Origin: Phycisphaerae bacterium
Lineage (GTDB): Bacteria > Planctomycetota > Phycisphaerae > UBA1845 > JAFGLZ01
DNA length: 61,928 nt
Direction of reading: 5' to 3'
Assembly (NCBI GenBank): GCA_016927755.1
Contig: JAFGLZ010000011.1
Span: forward strand, 1-61,928
A program made the translations under genes and the position numbers. The stretch's first letter is position 1; every line of letters starts with the position of its first letter. Below, one piece after another: positions 17,567-25,950 of the stretch. The notes beneath the pieces were generated by a model. The model saw nothing but the letters and a program-made list of their open reading frames with translations, was not told the origin of the DNA and did not search any database.

Positions 17567-18910
17567 ATGGCCGATCTCCGTTCCGAAGGCGACCTGAACC
17601 GCTCACCCAGACGCGCCGACTACGACGCCGCCAACATCGACACCGAAACCCGCCGACTACTCGACGAGGACGCCGCCGTCTTCCTCCACCAATCCCTCTC
17701 CACTCCCTGCCTCAACGTCCTCGAAAGCTGCAACGGAGCGACCATCACCGACCTCCAAGGCCGGCAAATGCTCGACTTCCACGGTAACAACGTCCATCAA
17801 GTCGGATTCGCCAACCCGAGCGTCATCGCCGCCATCAAGGCCCAGCTCGACCAGCTCTCCTTCTGCCCCCGCCGCTACACCAACGTCCCCGCCATCCGCC
17901 TCGCCCAGAAGCTCGCCTCCCTCGCCCCGGGCGACCTCGACAAGGTCCTCTTCGCGCCCGGCGGCACCGTCGCCATGGGTATCGCCCTCAAGCTCGCGCG
18001 AATGGCCACCGGCCGATTCAAGACGATCTCCATGTGGGACTCCTTCCACGGCGCATCCCTCGACGCCATCTCCGTCGGAGGCGAGGCCGTCTTCCGAAAG
18101 GGCATCGGACCCCTCCTGCCCGGCGCAGAGCACGTCCCCCCGCCCGATGACTACCGCTGCCTTTGGGGCTGCCAGGGGCAATGCAATCTCAAGTGCGCCG
18201 ACTACGTCGAATACGTCCTCGAAAAGGAGGGCGACGTCGCCGCCGTCGTCGCCGAAACCGTGCGAAGCACCCCCTACATCCCCAAACCCGACTACTGGCG
18301 GAAGATCCGCGACGCCTGCGATCGACACGGCGCGCTGCTCATCCTCGACGAAATCCCCCACTGCCTCGGCCGAACCGGACGCATGTTCACCTGCGAGCAC
18401 TACGACGTCGTGCCCGATATCCTCGTCATCGGAAAAGGCCTCGGCGGAGGCATCTTCCCCCTGGCGGCGATCATCGCTCGACAAGACCTCGACATCGCCG
18501 GCGACGTCGCGATCGGCCACTACACCCACGAGAAGAACCCCGTCGCCTGCGCCGCCGGCCTCGCCACAATCGACTACATCGAGCAGAACGCCCTGCTCGA
18601 AAACGCCGCCCGCCTCGGCGCCAAAGCCCTCGATCGACTCCGGACGATGATGGATCGACACCCCCTCATCGGCGACGTCCGTGGCCTCGGCCTGCTCCTC
18701 GGTGCCGAGCTCGTCAAGGATCGAGCTACCAAGGAACGGGCGTTTGACGAGGCCGAACGCGTCATGTACCGTGCCATGACCAAGGGCCTGAGCTTCAAGC
18801 TCACCATGGGAAACGTCATCACGCTAACGCCCGCGCTGACCATTACGGACCAAGAGATGGACCGCGCGCTCGACGTCCTCGACGAGTGCCTGGCGGAAGT
18901 GGAGGAGTAA
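17567..18910 (+). CDS. Class-III PLP aminotransferase-fold enzyme (PbfA-like)
   Basis: A 447-residue cytosolic PLP enzyme of fold type I. Conserved blocks include FHGNNVHQVGF, FAPGGTVAMGIALK, WDSFHGASLDAISVGGEA, LILDEIPHCLGRTG and VIGKGLGGGI, in which Lys290 should bind PLP. The WDSFHGASLDAISVGGEA and PLLPGAEHVPPPDDYRC stretches are reminiscent of (R)-1-hydroxy-2-aminoethylphosphonate ammonia-lyase (PbfA), a class-III aminotransferase relative that performs elimination instead of transamination. No phosphonate genes are seen nearby, so a plain aminotransferase acting on an unknown substrate remains possible. The start has GAGG five bases upstream. The next gene follows after 2 bases, so the two are co-transcribed. 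Confidence 0.8.
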   Translation: MADLRSEGDLNRSPRRADYDAANIDTETRRLLDEDAAVFLHQSLSTPCLNVLESCNGATITDLQGRQMLDFHGNNVHQVGFANPSVIAAIKAQLDQLSFCPRRYTNVPAIRLAQKLASLAPGDLDKVLFAPGGTVAMGIALKLARMATGRFKTISMWDSFHGASLDAISVGGEAVFRKGIGPLLPGAEHVPPPDDYRCLWGCQGQCNLKCADYVEYVLEKEGDVAAVVAETVRSTPYIPKPDYWRKIRDACDRHGALLILDEIPHCLGRTGRMFTCEHYDVVPDILVIGKGLGGGIFPLAAIIARQDLDIAGDVAIGHYTHEKNPVACAAGLATIDYIEQNALLENAARLGAKALDRLRTMMDRHPLIGDVRGLGLLLGAELVKDRATKERAFDEAERVMYRAMTKGLSFKLTMGNVITLTPALTITDQEMDRALDVLDECLAEVEE

Positions 18911-18912
18911 CG

Positions 18913-20268
18913 ATGAGACGATGGATGATGATGCCGGCGATCGCTCTCTTGACCGCGAGCCTGATCGCGTCCTCGAGCGCCGAAGCCGAGGAGGTCCCCC
19001 CCGACATGTGGAAGGTCCGACCTCTGGCAAACGACTTCGTCAAGATCTACGAATCCCCCGACCCCAAGGGCGTCTACTGCTACAGCCCCGGCCTCGAACG
19101 ATGTCCCACCGGCCGGCTCATCGCCACCATGGACATCGGCGGATCAGGCGTCAAGAAGCTCGCCGAGTTGAAGAAGGACGACAAGAATCGCCCCTATCGC
19201 GGCAAGGTCTTCACCTCCGACGATCACGGCAAGGCCTGGCGTCACAGCGTTGACTTCCCCTTCGTCCATGCCCGTCCCTTCGTCGCCGGCAAATCCCTAT
19301 ACGTCCTCGGCCACGCCGGCGACCTCATGGCCATCCGGTCCGATGACTGGGGCCAGACCTGGTCCGAGCCCTCGACCCTCACCGAAAAACAGCATTGGCA
19401 TCAGGCGCCCTGCAACGTCTGGCACGCCAAAGGCAATGTCTACCTCGTCATGGAGCGGCGCGCGACCAACGTCGTCAAAGGCTGGCCCGTCGCCGAGCTC
19501 GCCCCCGTCCTCATGCGCGGAAAGATCGACGCCGACCTGACAAAACGAGAGAGCTGGACCTTCGCCTCCGAGCTGATCTTCCGAGACATCGTCAAGGACG
19601 AGGACGTCGACTACTTCGGCGTGCCCTTCTACAAGGTCGATCCCCTCAAGGCACGAGCCATCTCGCCCCTGCGCGGTTGCTCGCCGATGGGCTGGCTCGA
19701 GACCAACGTCGTCCAGATCCTCGATCCCGACCACTACTGGTTCGATCCGAACGGAAAGACCTTCCACCTCTTCGCCCGGGCCCACACCGGCGGAACCGCC
19801 CTCGCCGCCATGGCCAAGGTCGTCGAGAACGACGACGGCACCATGACCACCATGCTCGAAACCGTCCCCTCCGGAAAGAAGATCCTCTGGATCCCCGTGC
19901 CCGGCGGACAGATGAAGTTCCACATGCTCTACGACGAGAAGACCAAGCGCTACTGGCTCCTCAGCAGCCAAGCCACCGACAGCATGACCCGAGCCGAGAG
20001 GCTGCCGGCCAATCGCTACAACCTGCCCAACAACGAGCGCCACCGCCTCCAGCTCCACTTCTCGACGAATTGCGTCGACTGGTGCTTCGCCTGCCTCGTC
20101 GCCGTCGGCGGCTCGGCCAAGCAAGGCCGGCACTACGCCAGCATGGTCATCGACGGCGACGACCTCCACGTCTCGAGCCGATCGGGTGATGAACAAGCCA
20201 AGAGCGCGCACGACGGAAACTTCATCTCCTTCCACACCATCAAGAACTTCCGGAGGCTCGTGTATTGA
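18913..20268 (+). CDS. Secreted sialidase-like beta-propeller protein
   Basis: A 451-residue exported protein with a signal peptide (MRRWMMMPAIALLTASL, cleavage near residue 25). Asp-box-like repeats are visible: FTSDDHGKAWR near residue 105 and IRSDDWGQTWS near 147, followed by propeller strands such as NVYLVMERRA. The fold is that of exo-sialidases and related glycan-binding propellers. The classic sialidase arginine triad cannot be assigned with certainty, so the protein might bind or modify another sugar. A GGAGG precedes the ATG, within the last codons of the aminotransferase gene. Its co-transcription with a PLP enzyme suggests a pathway handling released aminosugars or phosphonate-decorated glycans, which is speculative. 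Confidence 0.7.
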   Translation: MRRWMMMPAIALLTASLIASSSAEAEEVPPDMWKVRPLANDFVKIYESPDPKGVYCYSPGLERCPTGRLIATMDIGGSGVKKLAELKKDDKNRPYRGKVFTSDDHGKAWRHSVDFPFVHARPFVAGKSLYVLGHAGDLMAIRSDDWGQTWSEPSTLTEKQHWHQAPCNVWHAKGNVYLVMERRATNVVKGWPVAELAPVLMRGKIDADLTKRESWTFASELIFRDIVKDEDVDYFGVPFYKVDPLKARAISPLRGCSPMGWLETNVVQILDPDHYWFDPNGKTFHLFARAHTGGTALAAMAKVVENDDGTMTTMLETVPSGKKILWIPVPGGQMKFHMLYDEKTKRYWLLSSQATDSMTRAERLPANRYNLPNNERHRLQLHFSTNCVDWCFACLVAVGGSAKQGRHYASMVIDGDDLHVSSRSGDEQAKSAHDGNFISFHTIKNFRRLVY

Positions 20269-20313
20269 GGTGTCGTCATGGCACAAACGGACCAACGTGA
20301 ATACGTGGAAGGG

Positions 20314-20350
20314 GTGCCCCATCGCTTCAGCGGTGGGGAACTCGAATTCG
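20314..20350. repeat. 37-bp hairpin repeat, copy 1
   Basis: A 37-bp unit, GTGCCCCATCGCTTC at its left, with an internal hairpin (20317-20338) of CCCCATCGCT pairing with AGCGGTGGGG at nine of ten positions. A second copy lies 77 bp downstream with only two substitutions. It is in the gap between the sialidase-like gene and a sulfatase. Confidence 0.75.
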
Positions 20351-20390
20351 AGTCATGGATCGCGCGTCCGAAGGCTGACGTCACGGGTGG

Positions 20391-20427
20391 GTGCCCCATC
20401 GCTTTAGCGGTGGGGGACTCGAATTCG
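20391..20427. repeat. 37-bp hairpin repeat, copy 2
   Basis: The second copy of the 37-bp unit (35 of 37 identical), hairpin at 20394-20415, again ending in CTCGAATTCG. Both copies face the same way. No transposase is nearby. The style is that of REP-like intergenic elements; a role in 3'-end processing of the preceding transcript is possible. Confidence 0.75.
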
Positions 20428-20550
20428 GGCCGGAAATTGCGTCCCCGATGGATGAAGCCATGAGTCACGCATCGAAGGTGTTCAATGAGTACACTGTCTA
20501 TTCGTTCCTGGGGGACGCTTAGGCCGCTCGACACACGACGGGAGACAGTC

Positions 20551-21960
20551 ATGCCACAAATGAACCGACGTGAATTCCTCGGCTGCCTCGGCGCGGGCGT
20601 CTCCGCCGCCGCATACCCCGCGTCCCTCCTCGGCGCCCCCGCCGCCAAACGCCCCAACGTCGTCGTCATCCTCTGCGACGATCTCGGCTACGGCGACCTC
20701 GGATGCTACGGACATCCCGTCATCAAGACCCCCTGCCTCGACAACCTCGCCTCAGAGGCCATGAAGCTCACCGACTGCTACGCCGCCGCCCCCGTCTGCT
20801 CCCCAGCCCGCGCCGGGATGCTCACCGGACGAACCCCCTATCGCTCCGGTATCTACGACTGGATCCCCGAAGGCTCCCCCATGCACCTGCAAGCCGGCGA
20901 GATCACCGTCGCCAAGCTCCTCAAATCCGTCGGCTACGCCACCTGCCACTCGGGTAAATGGCACTGTAACGGAAAGTTCAACACCCCCGACCAACCCCAG
21001 CCCGGAGACCACGGATTCGATCACTGGTTCAGCACCCAGAACAACGCCCTCCCCAGCCACAAGAACCCCCGCAATTTCGTGCGCAACGGCAAGCCCGTCG
21101 GCACCCTCGACGGCTACTCCAGCACCCTCATCGTCGACGAGGCCGTCAAATGGCTCGAAGGCCTTCAGCCCGGCCAGCCCTTCTGCCTCTTCGTCTGGTT
21201 CCACTCGCCGCACGAGCCCGTCGCAACCGGCAAACGCTTTACCGACATGTACCCCAACACCGACGCCCCCGAACGAGCCGTCTATTACGGAAACGTCACC
21301 CAGATGGACCACGAGGTCCACCGACTCCTCCAAACCCTCGACAGGCGCGAGCTCCGTGACGACACCTTCGTCATGTTCACCAGCGACAACGGACCCGAAA
21401 CCCTCGACCGGTATCGCGGCGCGAATCACTCATACGGCTCCCCCGGCCCCCTGCGAGGCATGAAGCTCCACATGTACGAGGGCGGCATCCGAGTCCCCGG
21501 CATCATCCGCTTCCCCGGCCACACCAAGCCCGGCCAGGTCTCCCACGAGCCCGTCTGCGGAACCGACATCCTCCCCACGCTCTGCCAGCTCGGCGGCGCA
21601 AAACCGCCCACCGACCGCCCCATCGACGGTGCGAGCATCACCCCGATCTTCACCGGCAAGCCGATCGAGCGAAAGGTCCCCCTCTATTGGCAATACGATC
21701 GTGCCATCAGCAAGCCCAAGACCGCCATGCGCCAGGGCGACTGGAAGCTGCTCGCCGACGCCGACCTAAGGACGTTCGAGCTCTATAACCTGAGAAAGGA
21801 CCTGAGAGAGACCACCAACCTCATCGACCGACATCCCGACCGGGCCAAGGCCATGACCGACACCCTCAAGCGCCTCCACGGCGAAATCAAAGCCGAAGGC
21901 CCCACCTGGCCCGCCTGGGACCGAACCCGCAACCGACCCAAACCCGCCCCCAGACCATAA
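20551..21960 (+). CDS. Tat-exported sulfatase (formylglycine type)
   Basis: A 469-residue arylsulfatase-family enzyme. The N-terminus has a twin-arginine signal (NRREFLGCLGAGVSAAA), so it is probably exported folded. The calcium-binding strand VVILCDDLGYGDLGCYG follows, then the catalytic motif CSPARAGMLTG, with Cys83 to be converted to formylglycine. Further family blocks are SGKWHCNG, FTSDNGPET, and a C-terminal substrate-binding part with LYNLRKDLRETTNL. Its length matches the family. The ATG at 20551 follows GGGAGA at normal spacing; an earlier in-frame ATG at 20485 precedes the signal peptide and is unlikely. The cognate substrate (sulfated polysaccharide) cannot be read from the sequence. 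Formylglycine-generating enzyme is not in the window. Confidence 0.9.
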   Translation: MPQMNRREFLGCLGAGVSAAAYPASLLGAPAAKRPNVVVILCDDLGYGDLGCYGHPVIKTPCLDNLASEAMKLTDCYAAAPVCSPARAGMLTGRTPYRSGIYDWIPEGSPMHLQAGEITVAKLLKSVGYATCHSGKWHCNGKFNTPDQPQPGDHGFDHWFSTQNNALPSHKNPRNFVRNGKPVGTLDGYSSTLIVDEAVKWLEGLQPGQPFCLFVWFHSPHEPVATGKRFTDMYPNTDAPERAVYYGNVTQMDHEVHRLLQTLDRRELRDDTFVMFTSDNGPETLDRYRGANHSYGSPGPLRGMKLHMYEGGIRVPGIIRFPGHTKPGQVSHEPVCGTDILPTLCQLGGAKPPTDRPIDGASITPIFTGKPIERKVPLYWQYDRAISKPKTAMRQGDWKLLADADLRTFELYNLRKDLRETTNLIDRHPDRAKAMTDTLKRLHGEIKAEGPTWPAWDRTRNRPKPAPRP

Positions 21961-22011
21961 AACCCCTGACCCCCTTATCCAAGAAACCGTGCCCCAACAA
22001 GGCCGCCACAG

Positions 22012-22037
22012 AAAAAGGTGTCAGGAACCTTTTTGGG
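22012..22037 (+). repeat. REP-like hairpin, copy 1
   Basis: AAAAAGGT, loop GTCAGGA, ACCTTTTT: an 8-bp perfect stem, then GGG. It resembles short palindromes that accompany TnpA-REP/RAYT transposases in several bacterial groups. It lies about 50 bp after the sulfatase stop and might also act as a transcription terminator. Confidence 0.75.
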
Positions 22038-22124
22038 CGCCGGAATCGTGCATAAGGCTAATGTGTACAATATCTTATGGGCAAAAAGGGGAAGCCAATG
22101 AATCGCACTGTCCCGCCCGTTGGA

Positions 22125-22150
22125 AAAAAGGTGTCAGGAACCTTTTTGGG
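22125..22150 (+). repeat. REP-like hairpin, copy 2
   Basis: Identical to the copy at 22012-22037 over 26 bases, offset 113 bp, same orientation. The sequence between the copies is AT-richer and contains no gene. Confidence 0.75.
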
Positions 22151-22279
22151 TGACGGAGTTTGGCCTAACCACCTACTTAATAATAGGTTACATAGAAATA
22201 AGGGGCAAAGATGCATCACGCTGCCACGTCAAGCACAACACAGTCGAAATCGCATCCCTACCCACTCCCAGAAGTGCTG

Positions 22280-22480
22280 CATTTCGGTGCATTCCGCGGC
22301 ATCAACCACCCCACGCCTCAAACCCGACCCCTCAGAACAGCGCATTCCGGAGCATTCCAGCGCATTCCGGGACATTGTGCGACATTCCGGGACATCCCCA
22401 GCACCCACCAACCCCCGCCCCACCCCGAGGACTGCGGTATTCCGCTGCATTCCGCGACATTGTGCGACATCGCTCACCCC
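22280..22480. repeat. Degenerate CATTCCG/GACATT repeat tract
   Basis: Irregularly spaced CATTCC words occur at least six times, and a 15-bp unit GACATTGTGCGACAT occurs exactly twice (22371-22385 and 22456-22470). Spacing is too irregular for CRISPR or simple tandem repeats. The tract lies inside the segment bounded by REP-like hairpins. No reading frame across it looks real. Confidence 0.6.
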
Positions 22481-22633
22481 CGTCGTGCTCCAATCCGCTC
22501 CCTCGCGCGGGCAAGGAGCCCGTTCCGGCGATATGATGCCACCCACACGAAGGCGACTGAACGTGCGTCGAGCAATTGAGCAGCGAAGAGACAATCCGAA
22601 TCTGTCAACGCTTCGATGCCGGCACCTGACGGG

Positions 22634-22651
22634 ATTCCTGGCACCTTCTTT
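22634..22651 (-). repeat. Degenerate inverted REP-like half
   Basis: ATTCCTGGCACCTTCTTT matches the reverse complement of the 22012 hairpin half at roughly 15 of 18 positions. The 640-bp segment 22012-22651 is therefore bounded by inversely oriented REP-like sequences, as a decayed small mobile element would be. Confidence 0.4.
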
Positions 22652-22680
22652 CGGCGTAGCAGCTTCATGAGGATCTGACC

Positions 22681-24948
22681 ATGCAACGTCTCTACATCTC
22701 ACCGTCCCGCGTCACGGCTACTTGCCTTCTGACGATCAGCCTGACAAGCACCACCCTCGCAACACCCATCGAGATCGTCACACCCAAAGACCCCCAACCC
22801 CTGATGCGATTCGCCGCCTCCGAGCTGCAACGCGACCTCGCTCGCCTATTCACAGCGTCCCCAACCGTCGTCACCTCCCCGACCCAAGCAGCGGAAGCCC
22901 TCTTCCTCCTGGGCACCACAACCCACCACCCCCCAACCGCCGCCGTCCCGCCCGACCTCCCGCAGCTCAGCGATCAAGGCTTCCTCCTCCGAAACACCCG
23001 GTGCGCCAACAAACCCGCCATCCTCATCATCGGCGGCAGCCCGACCGCGACCCTCTGGGGCGTCTACGAGCTCCTCGAACGCTACGGCGTCCGATACCTC
23101 CTAAGCGGCGACGTCTACCCGCCGGGCAAACGCGACGTCCACCTCCCCGAGATCGACCGCGTCTTCGAGCCCCTCTTCCGAGCAAGGTGGTTCAAGGCCA
23201 TGGGCGATTTCGCCATGGGCATGGAAGGCTGGGGCATCGCCGACTACCGCCCCTTCATCGACCAGCTCGCCAAACTCAAATTCAACCGCATCCGCATCGG
23301 CAGCGGCCCCTCGCAGCCCTTCCTGGATCTCCAGATCAAAGGCATCAAGCGAACCTCCGCCGTCCTCTGGTACGGCGCCCGCTTCCCCATCACACCCGAC
23401 ATGCCAGGCCGGAAGCTCTTCGGCGACGAAAAGGAATTCTGGAACCCCGACCTCCCCCCGCCCGGAGCCCCCTACGACCAACTCGTCGCCGCCGGACAGC
23501 GCCACTGCCACGAGCTCATCGCCTACGCCCGTAGCCGCGGCATCGAATCCTCCTACGTCGGATCCTCCGTCACCGACTTCCCAAAGGACTTCCGCTCCAT
23601 CGTCCCCGACGCCCAAACCGTCCACCAACTCGGAGAGCTCACCGTCGCCCCAGGCCCCAAGGCCAAGCCCGACGACCCCGCCCTCAACGAGATCGCCGCC
23701 GAGATCATCAAGGCCGTCATCAACGAATATCCCGAAATCGCCTCCTACGGCTTCCCCGTCGGCACCGAGTGGCCGAGCTGGATCGAACTCTACGAATGGG
23801 CCTGGAAGGAGCTCGACAAACGCTACGGCATCCAGGCCGTCATGCCGCTCGAAGAGGTCCTCCGAAGAGCAAACGCCCGCGCCGACTATCCCGGCGGCGC
23901 CGCGCGAGCCGTCATGGAAGTCAAAGGCCACATCACCGGCCTGTACTTCCTCACCCGCCTCTGGACCAGCCCCGACGTCCTGCCCAAGACCAAAAGGCCC
24001 GACGCCAAACTCGTCGTCTACGAGGTCGCCGAAGAGCTCTATCCCGTCTTGTCACGCATCCTGCCCAAGAACGCCGAACTGGTCATCGTCGTCGACTACA
24101 ACCCCACCCGCGTCCTCCGCCGCCGGCACGTCCTCTCCACCGTCCCCACCAAAGACGTCTTCACCAACCTCGTCCTCACCCTCCAAGACGACAGCGTCGG
24201 CGTGCTCCCCCTGCTGACCACGCACGCGCTGCATCAATTGGTAGGCGACATGCGCAAGGCCGGCATCGGCGGCTTCTGCACGCGCCAGTGGATGATCAGC
24301 GACCACGACGCCTGCATGGCCTACCTGAGCAAGGCCTCCTGGGACCCCGGCACGACCCCGAAGGCGATCTATGTGGACCAGATCAGCGCCGTCTGCGGCC
24401 AGCCCGCCGTCGAGCCGATGCTCGAAGCCTTCCGCGAGCTAGAGGCCGTCACCACCGCCCTCGAAGACCACGGCATGGGCCTCTGCTTCCCCGTCCCCAA
24501 CATGATGACCAGACAATGGTCCCCCGGCCCCCTCCCAAAAGAGCTCTCCGAAGACAGAGCCGGCTACAAGCGAGCACGGGCCGCCGTTGGCAAAGTCCCC
24601 GAGCCCGCAACCCCGGAGGGCAAAGCGTACGTCCGCTATTGGCTCCGCCGACTCGAGTTCGCCGTCGGATACTTCAACGCCATCGAGACCGTCAAGAAGG
24701 CGGCGACCTCTGAACAAGCCGCCAAGGACGCAAAGGCCAAGGGCGACTCGCAAGCCTGCCGGGTCCATCTGACCGAAGCCGCCAAGCAGGCCTCCCTCGC
24801 CCAAACGACGGTCTCCCAAGCCATCGAAGCCTTCGCCGCGGTCGCCAAGAACCGAGCCGACCTCGGCGCGATCGCCACAATGGCCGAGTACGTCTACCGT
24901 CCCCTGAAACAGAAAGCCGACGAGCTCCGCGCCGAATGCGCCAAGTGA
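22681..24948 (+). CDS. Secreted glycoside-hydrolase-like protein (DUF4838-like)
   Basis: A 755-residue exported protein with a signal peptide (about 1-27). Residues about 29-130 form the N-terminal accessory domain shared by GH20 and GH67 enzymes (LMRFAASELQRDLARLF, then GTATLWGVYELLERYGVRYL). A large central TIM-barrel-like part follows (IDQLAKLKFNRIRIGSG, YPEIASYGFPVGTEWPSW), and the end is helical. This layout matches the DUF4838 group of predicted carbohydrate-active enzymes, for which substrates are unknown. A GAGG precedes the ATG by eight bases. The gene neighbours sulfatases, an epimerase and a heparinase-like lyase, consistent with breakdown of a sulfated uronic-acid-containing polymer. 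Confidence 0.7.
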   Translation: MQRLYISPSRVTATCLLTISLTSTTLATPIEIVTPKDPQPLMRFAASELQRDLARLFTASPTVVTSPTQAAEALFLLGTTTHHPPTAAVPPDLPQLSDQGFLLRNTRCANKPAILIIGGSPTATLWGVYELLERYGVRYLLSGDVYPPGKRDVHLPEIDRVFEPLFRARWFKAMGDFAMGMEGWGIADYRPFIDQLAKLKFNRIRIGSGPSQPFLDLQIKGIKRTSAVLWYGARFPITPDMPGRKLFGDEKEFWNPDLPPPGAPYDQLVAAGQRHCHELIAYARSRGIESSYVGSSVTDFPKDFRSIVPDAQTVHQLGELTVAPGPKAKPDDPALNEIAAEIIKAVINEYPEIASYGFPVGTEWPSWIELYEWAWKELDKRYGIQAVMPLEEVLRRANARADYPGGAARAVMEVKGHITGLYFLTRLWTSPDVLPKTKRPDAKLVVYEVAEELYPVLSRILPKNAELVIVVDYNPTRVLRRRHVLSTVPTKDVFTNLVLTLQDDSVGVLPLLTTHALHQLVGDMRKAGIGGFCTRQWMISDHDACMAYLSKASWDPGTTPKAIYVDQISAVCGQPAVEPMLEAFRELEAVTTALEDHGMGLCFPVPNMMTRQWSPGPLPKELSEDRAGYKRARAAVGKVPEPATPEGKAYVRYWLRRLEFAVGYFNAIETVKKAATSEQAAKDAKAKGDSQACRVHLTEAAKQASLAQTTVSQAIEAFAAVAKNRADLGAIATMAEYVYRPLKQKADELRAECAK

Positions 24949-25034
24949 ACGAAGGAGCGATATACTATCCCCACAATGCTTGACCGCCGACGGCGAATGC
25001 AATAGCGTCATCGCCGCGCCATAAGGAGCCAACC

Positions 25035-25898
25035 ATGAACGCATCACCACACACCGAAATCTCACGACGAAGCTTCATCAAGACCAGCGCGGCTGGCTTG
25101 GCCGCCACGGGCCTGACCCCCGCCCTCCTACGCGCTGCCCAACAAGGCGCGCCCAAGAAGATCCCCATCGGACTCCAGCTCTACTCCGTACGCCATCAAT
25201 GCGCCAAGGACCTCAAGGGCGTGCTCGAGGCCGTCGGCAAGATGGGCTATCAAGGCGTCGAGTTCGCAGGTTACTACGGCAAGAGCGCAGAAGAACTACG
25301 CAAGATGATGGACGCCAACAACTTGCTGTGCTGCGGCACACATACCGGGCTCGAGACGCTGCTCGGAGACTACCTCGACAAGACCATCGCCTTCAACAAG
25401 ACCCTCGGAAACAAGTACCTCATCGTCCCCGGCCTGCCACACGCCCGAACCCGAACCCGACAGGCTTGGCTCGATACCGCCAAGCTCTTCAACGAGATCG
25501 CCGACAAGGTCAAGGACAAGGACATGAGAGTCGGCTACCACGCCCACGGCGGCGACTTCAAGAAGTTCGGCGACCAGACCGCCTGGGACCTCTTCTTCAG
25601 CAACGCCAAGCCAGAGGTCGTCATGCAGCTCGACATCGGCAACTGCATGGGCGGTGGAGGCGATCCCGTCGCGATCCTGAAGAAGTTCCCAGGCCGCGCA
25701 ACCACCATCCACCTCAAGGAGCACGGCGGAAGCAAATACGCCGTCATCGGCGAGGGCGACGCCAAGTGGAAAGAGATCTTCGCCCTCTGCGAGGCCGGTG
25801 GAACGCAGTGGTACATCGTCGAGCACGAGCGCGGCGGCCCCGACCCCGTCGGCGACGTGAAACGCTGCCTCGAAGCCCTGCGCAAAATGGGCAAGTAG
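25035..25898 (+). CDS. Tat-exported sugar phosphate isomerase/epimerase-like protein
   Basis: A 287-residue AP-endonuclease-2/xylose-isomerase-like TIM-barrel protein preceded by a twin-arginine signal (SRRSFIKTSAAGLAATG). Family blocks include PIGLQLYSVR, GYQGVEFAGYYG, GTHTGLETL, GYHAHGGDF, QLDIGNCMGGG, TTIHLKEHG and a final glutamate in WYIVEHERGG. The histidine, aspartate and glutamate residues at strand ends are the expected divalent-metal ligands. Export means the substrate is probably a periplasmic free sugar rather than a phosphate. AAGGAG lies six bases before the ATG. Planctomycetes encode many such paralogues; a second, cytosolic one is at 33.2 kb. Confidence 0.85.
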   Translation: MNASPHTEISRRSFIKTSAAGLAATGLTPALLRAAQQGAPKKIPIGLQLYSVRHQCAKDLKGVLEAVGKMGYQGVEFAGYYGKSAEELRKMMDANNLLCCGTHTGLETLLGDYLDKTIAFNKTLGNKYLIVPGLPHARTRTRQAWLDTAKLFNEIADKVKDKDMRVGYHAHGGDFKKFGDQTAWDLFFSNAKPEVVMQLDIGNCMGGGGDPVAILKKFPGRATTIHLKEHGGSKYAVIGEGDAKWKEIFALCEAGGTQWYIVEHERGGPDPVGDVKRCLEALRKMGK

Positions 25899-25950
25899 CC
25901 ACGTCAGCAAACGCTGAATTAAGCCTGGCCGCCGTTCGGATCCGAGAGGA

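Noticed and set aside
22280..22480. CRISPR array
   Set aside because: Repeat words are short, irregularly spaced and imperfect; no cas genes nearby.
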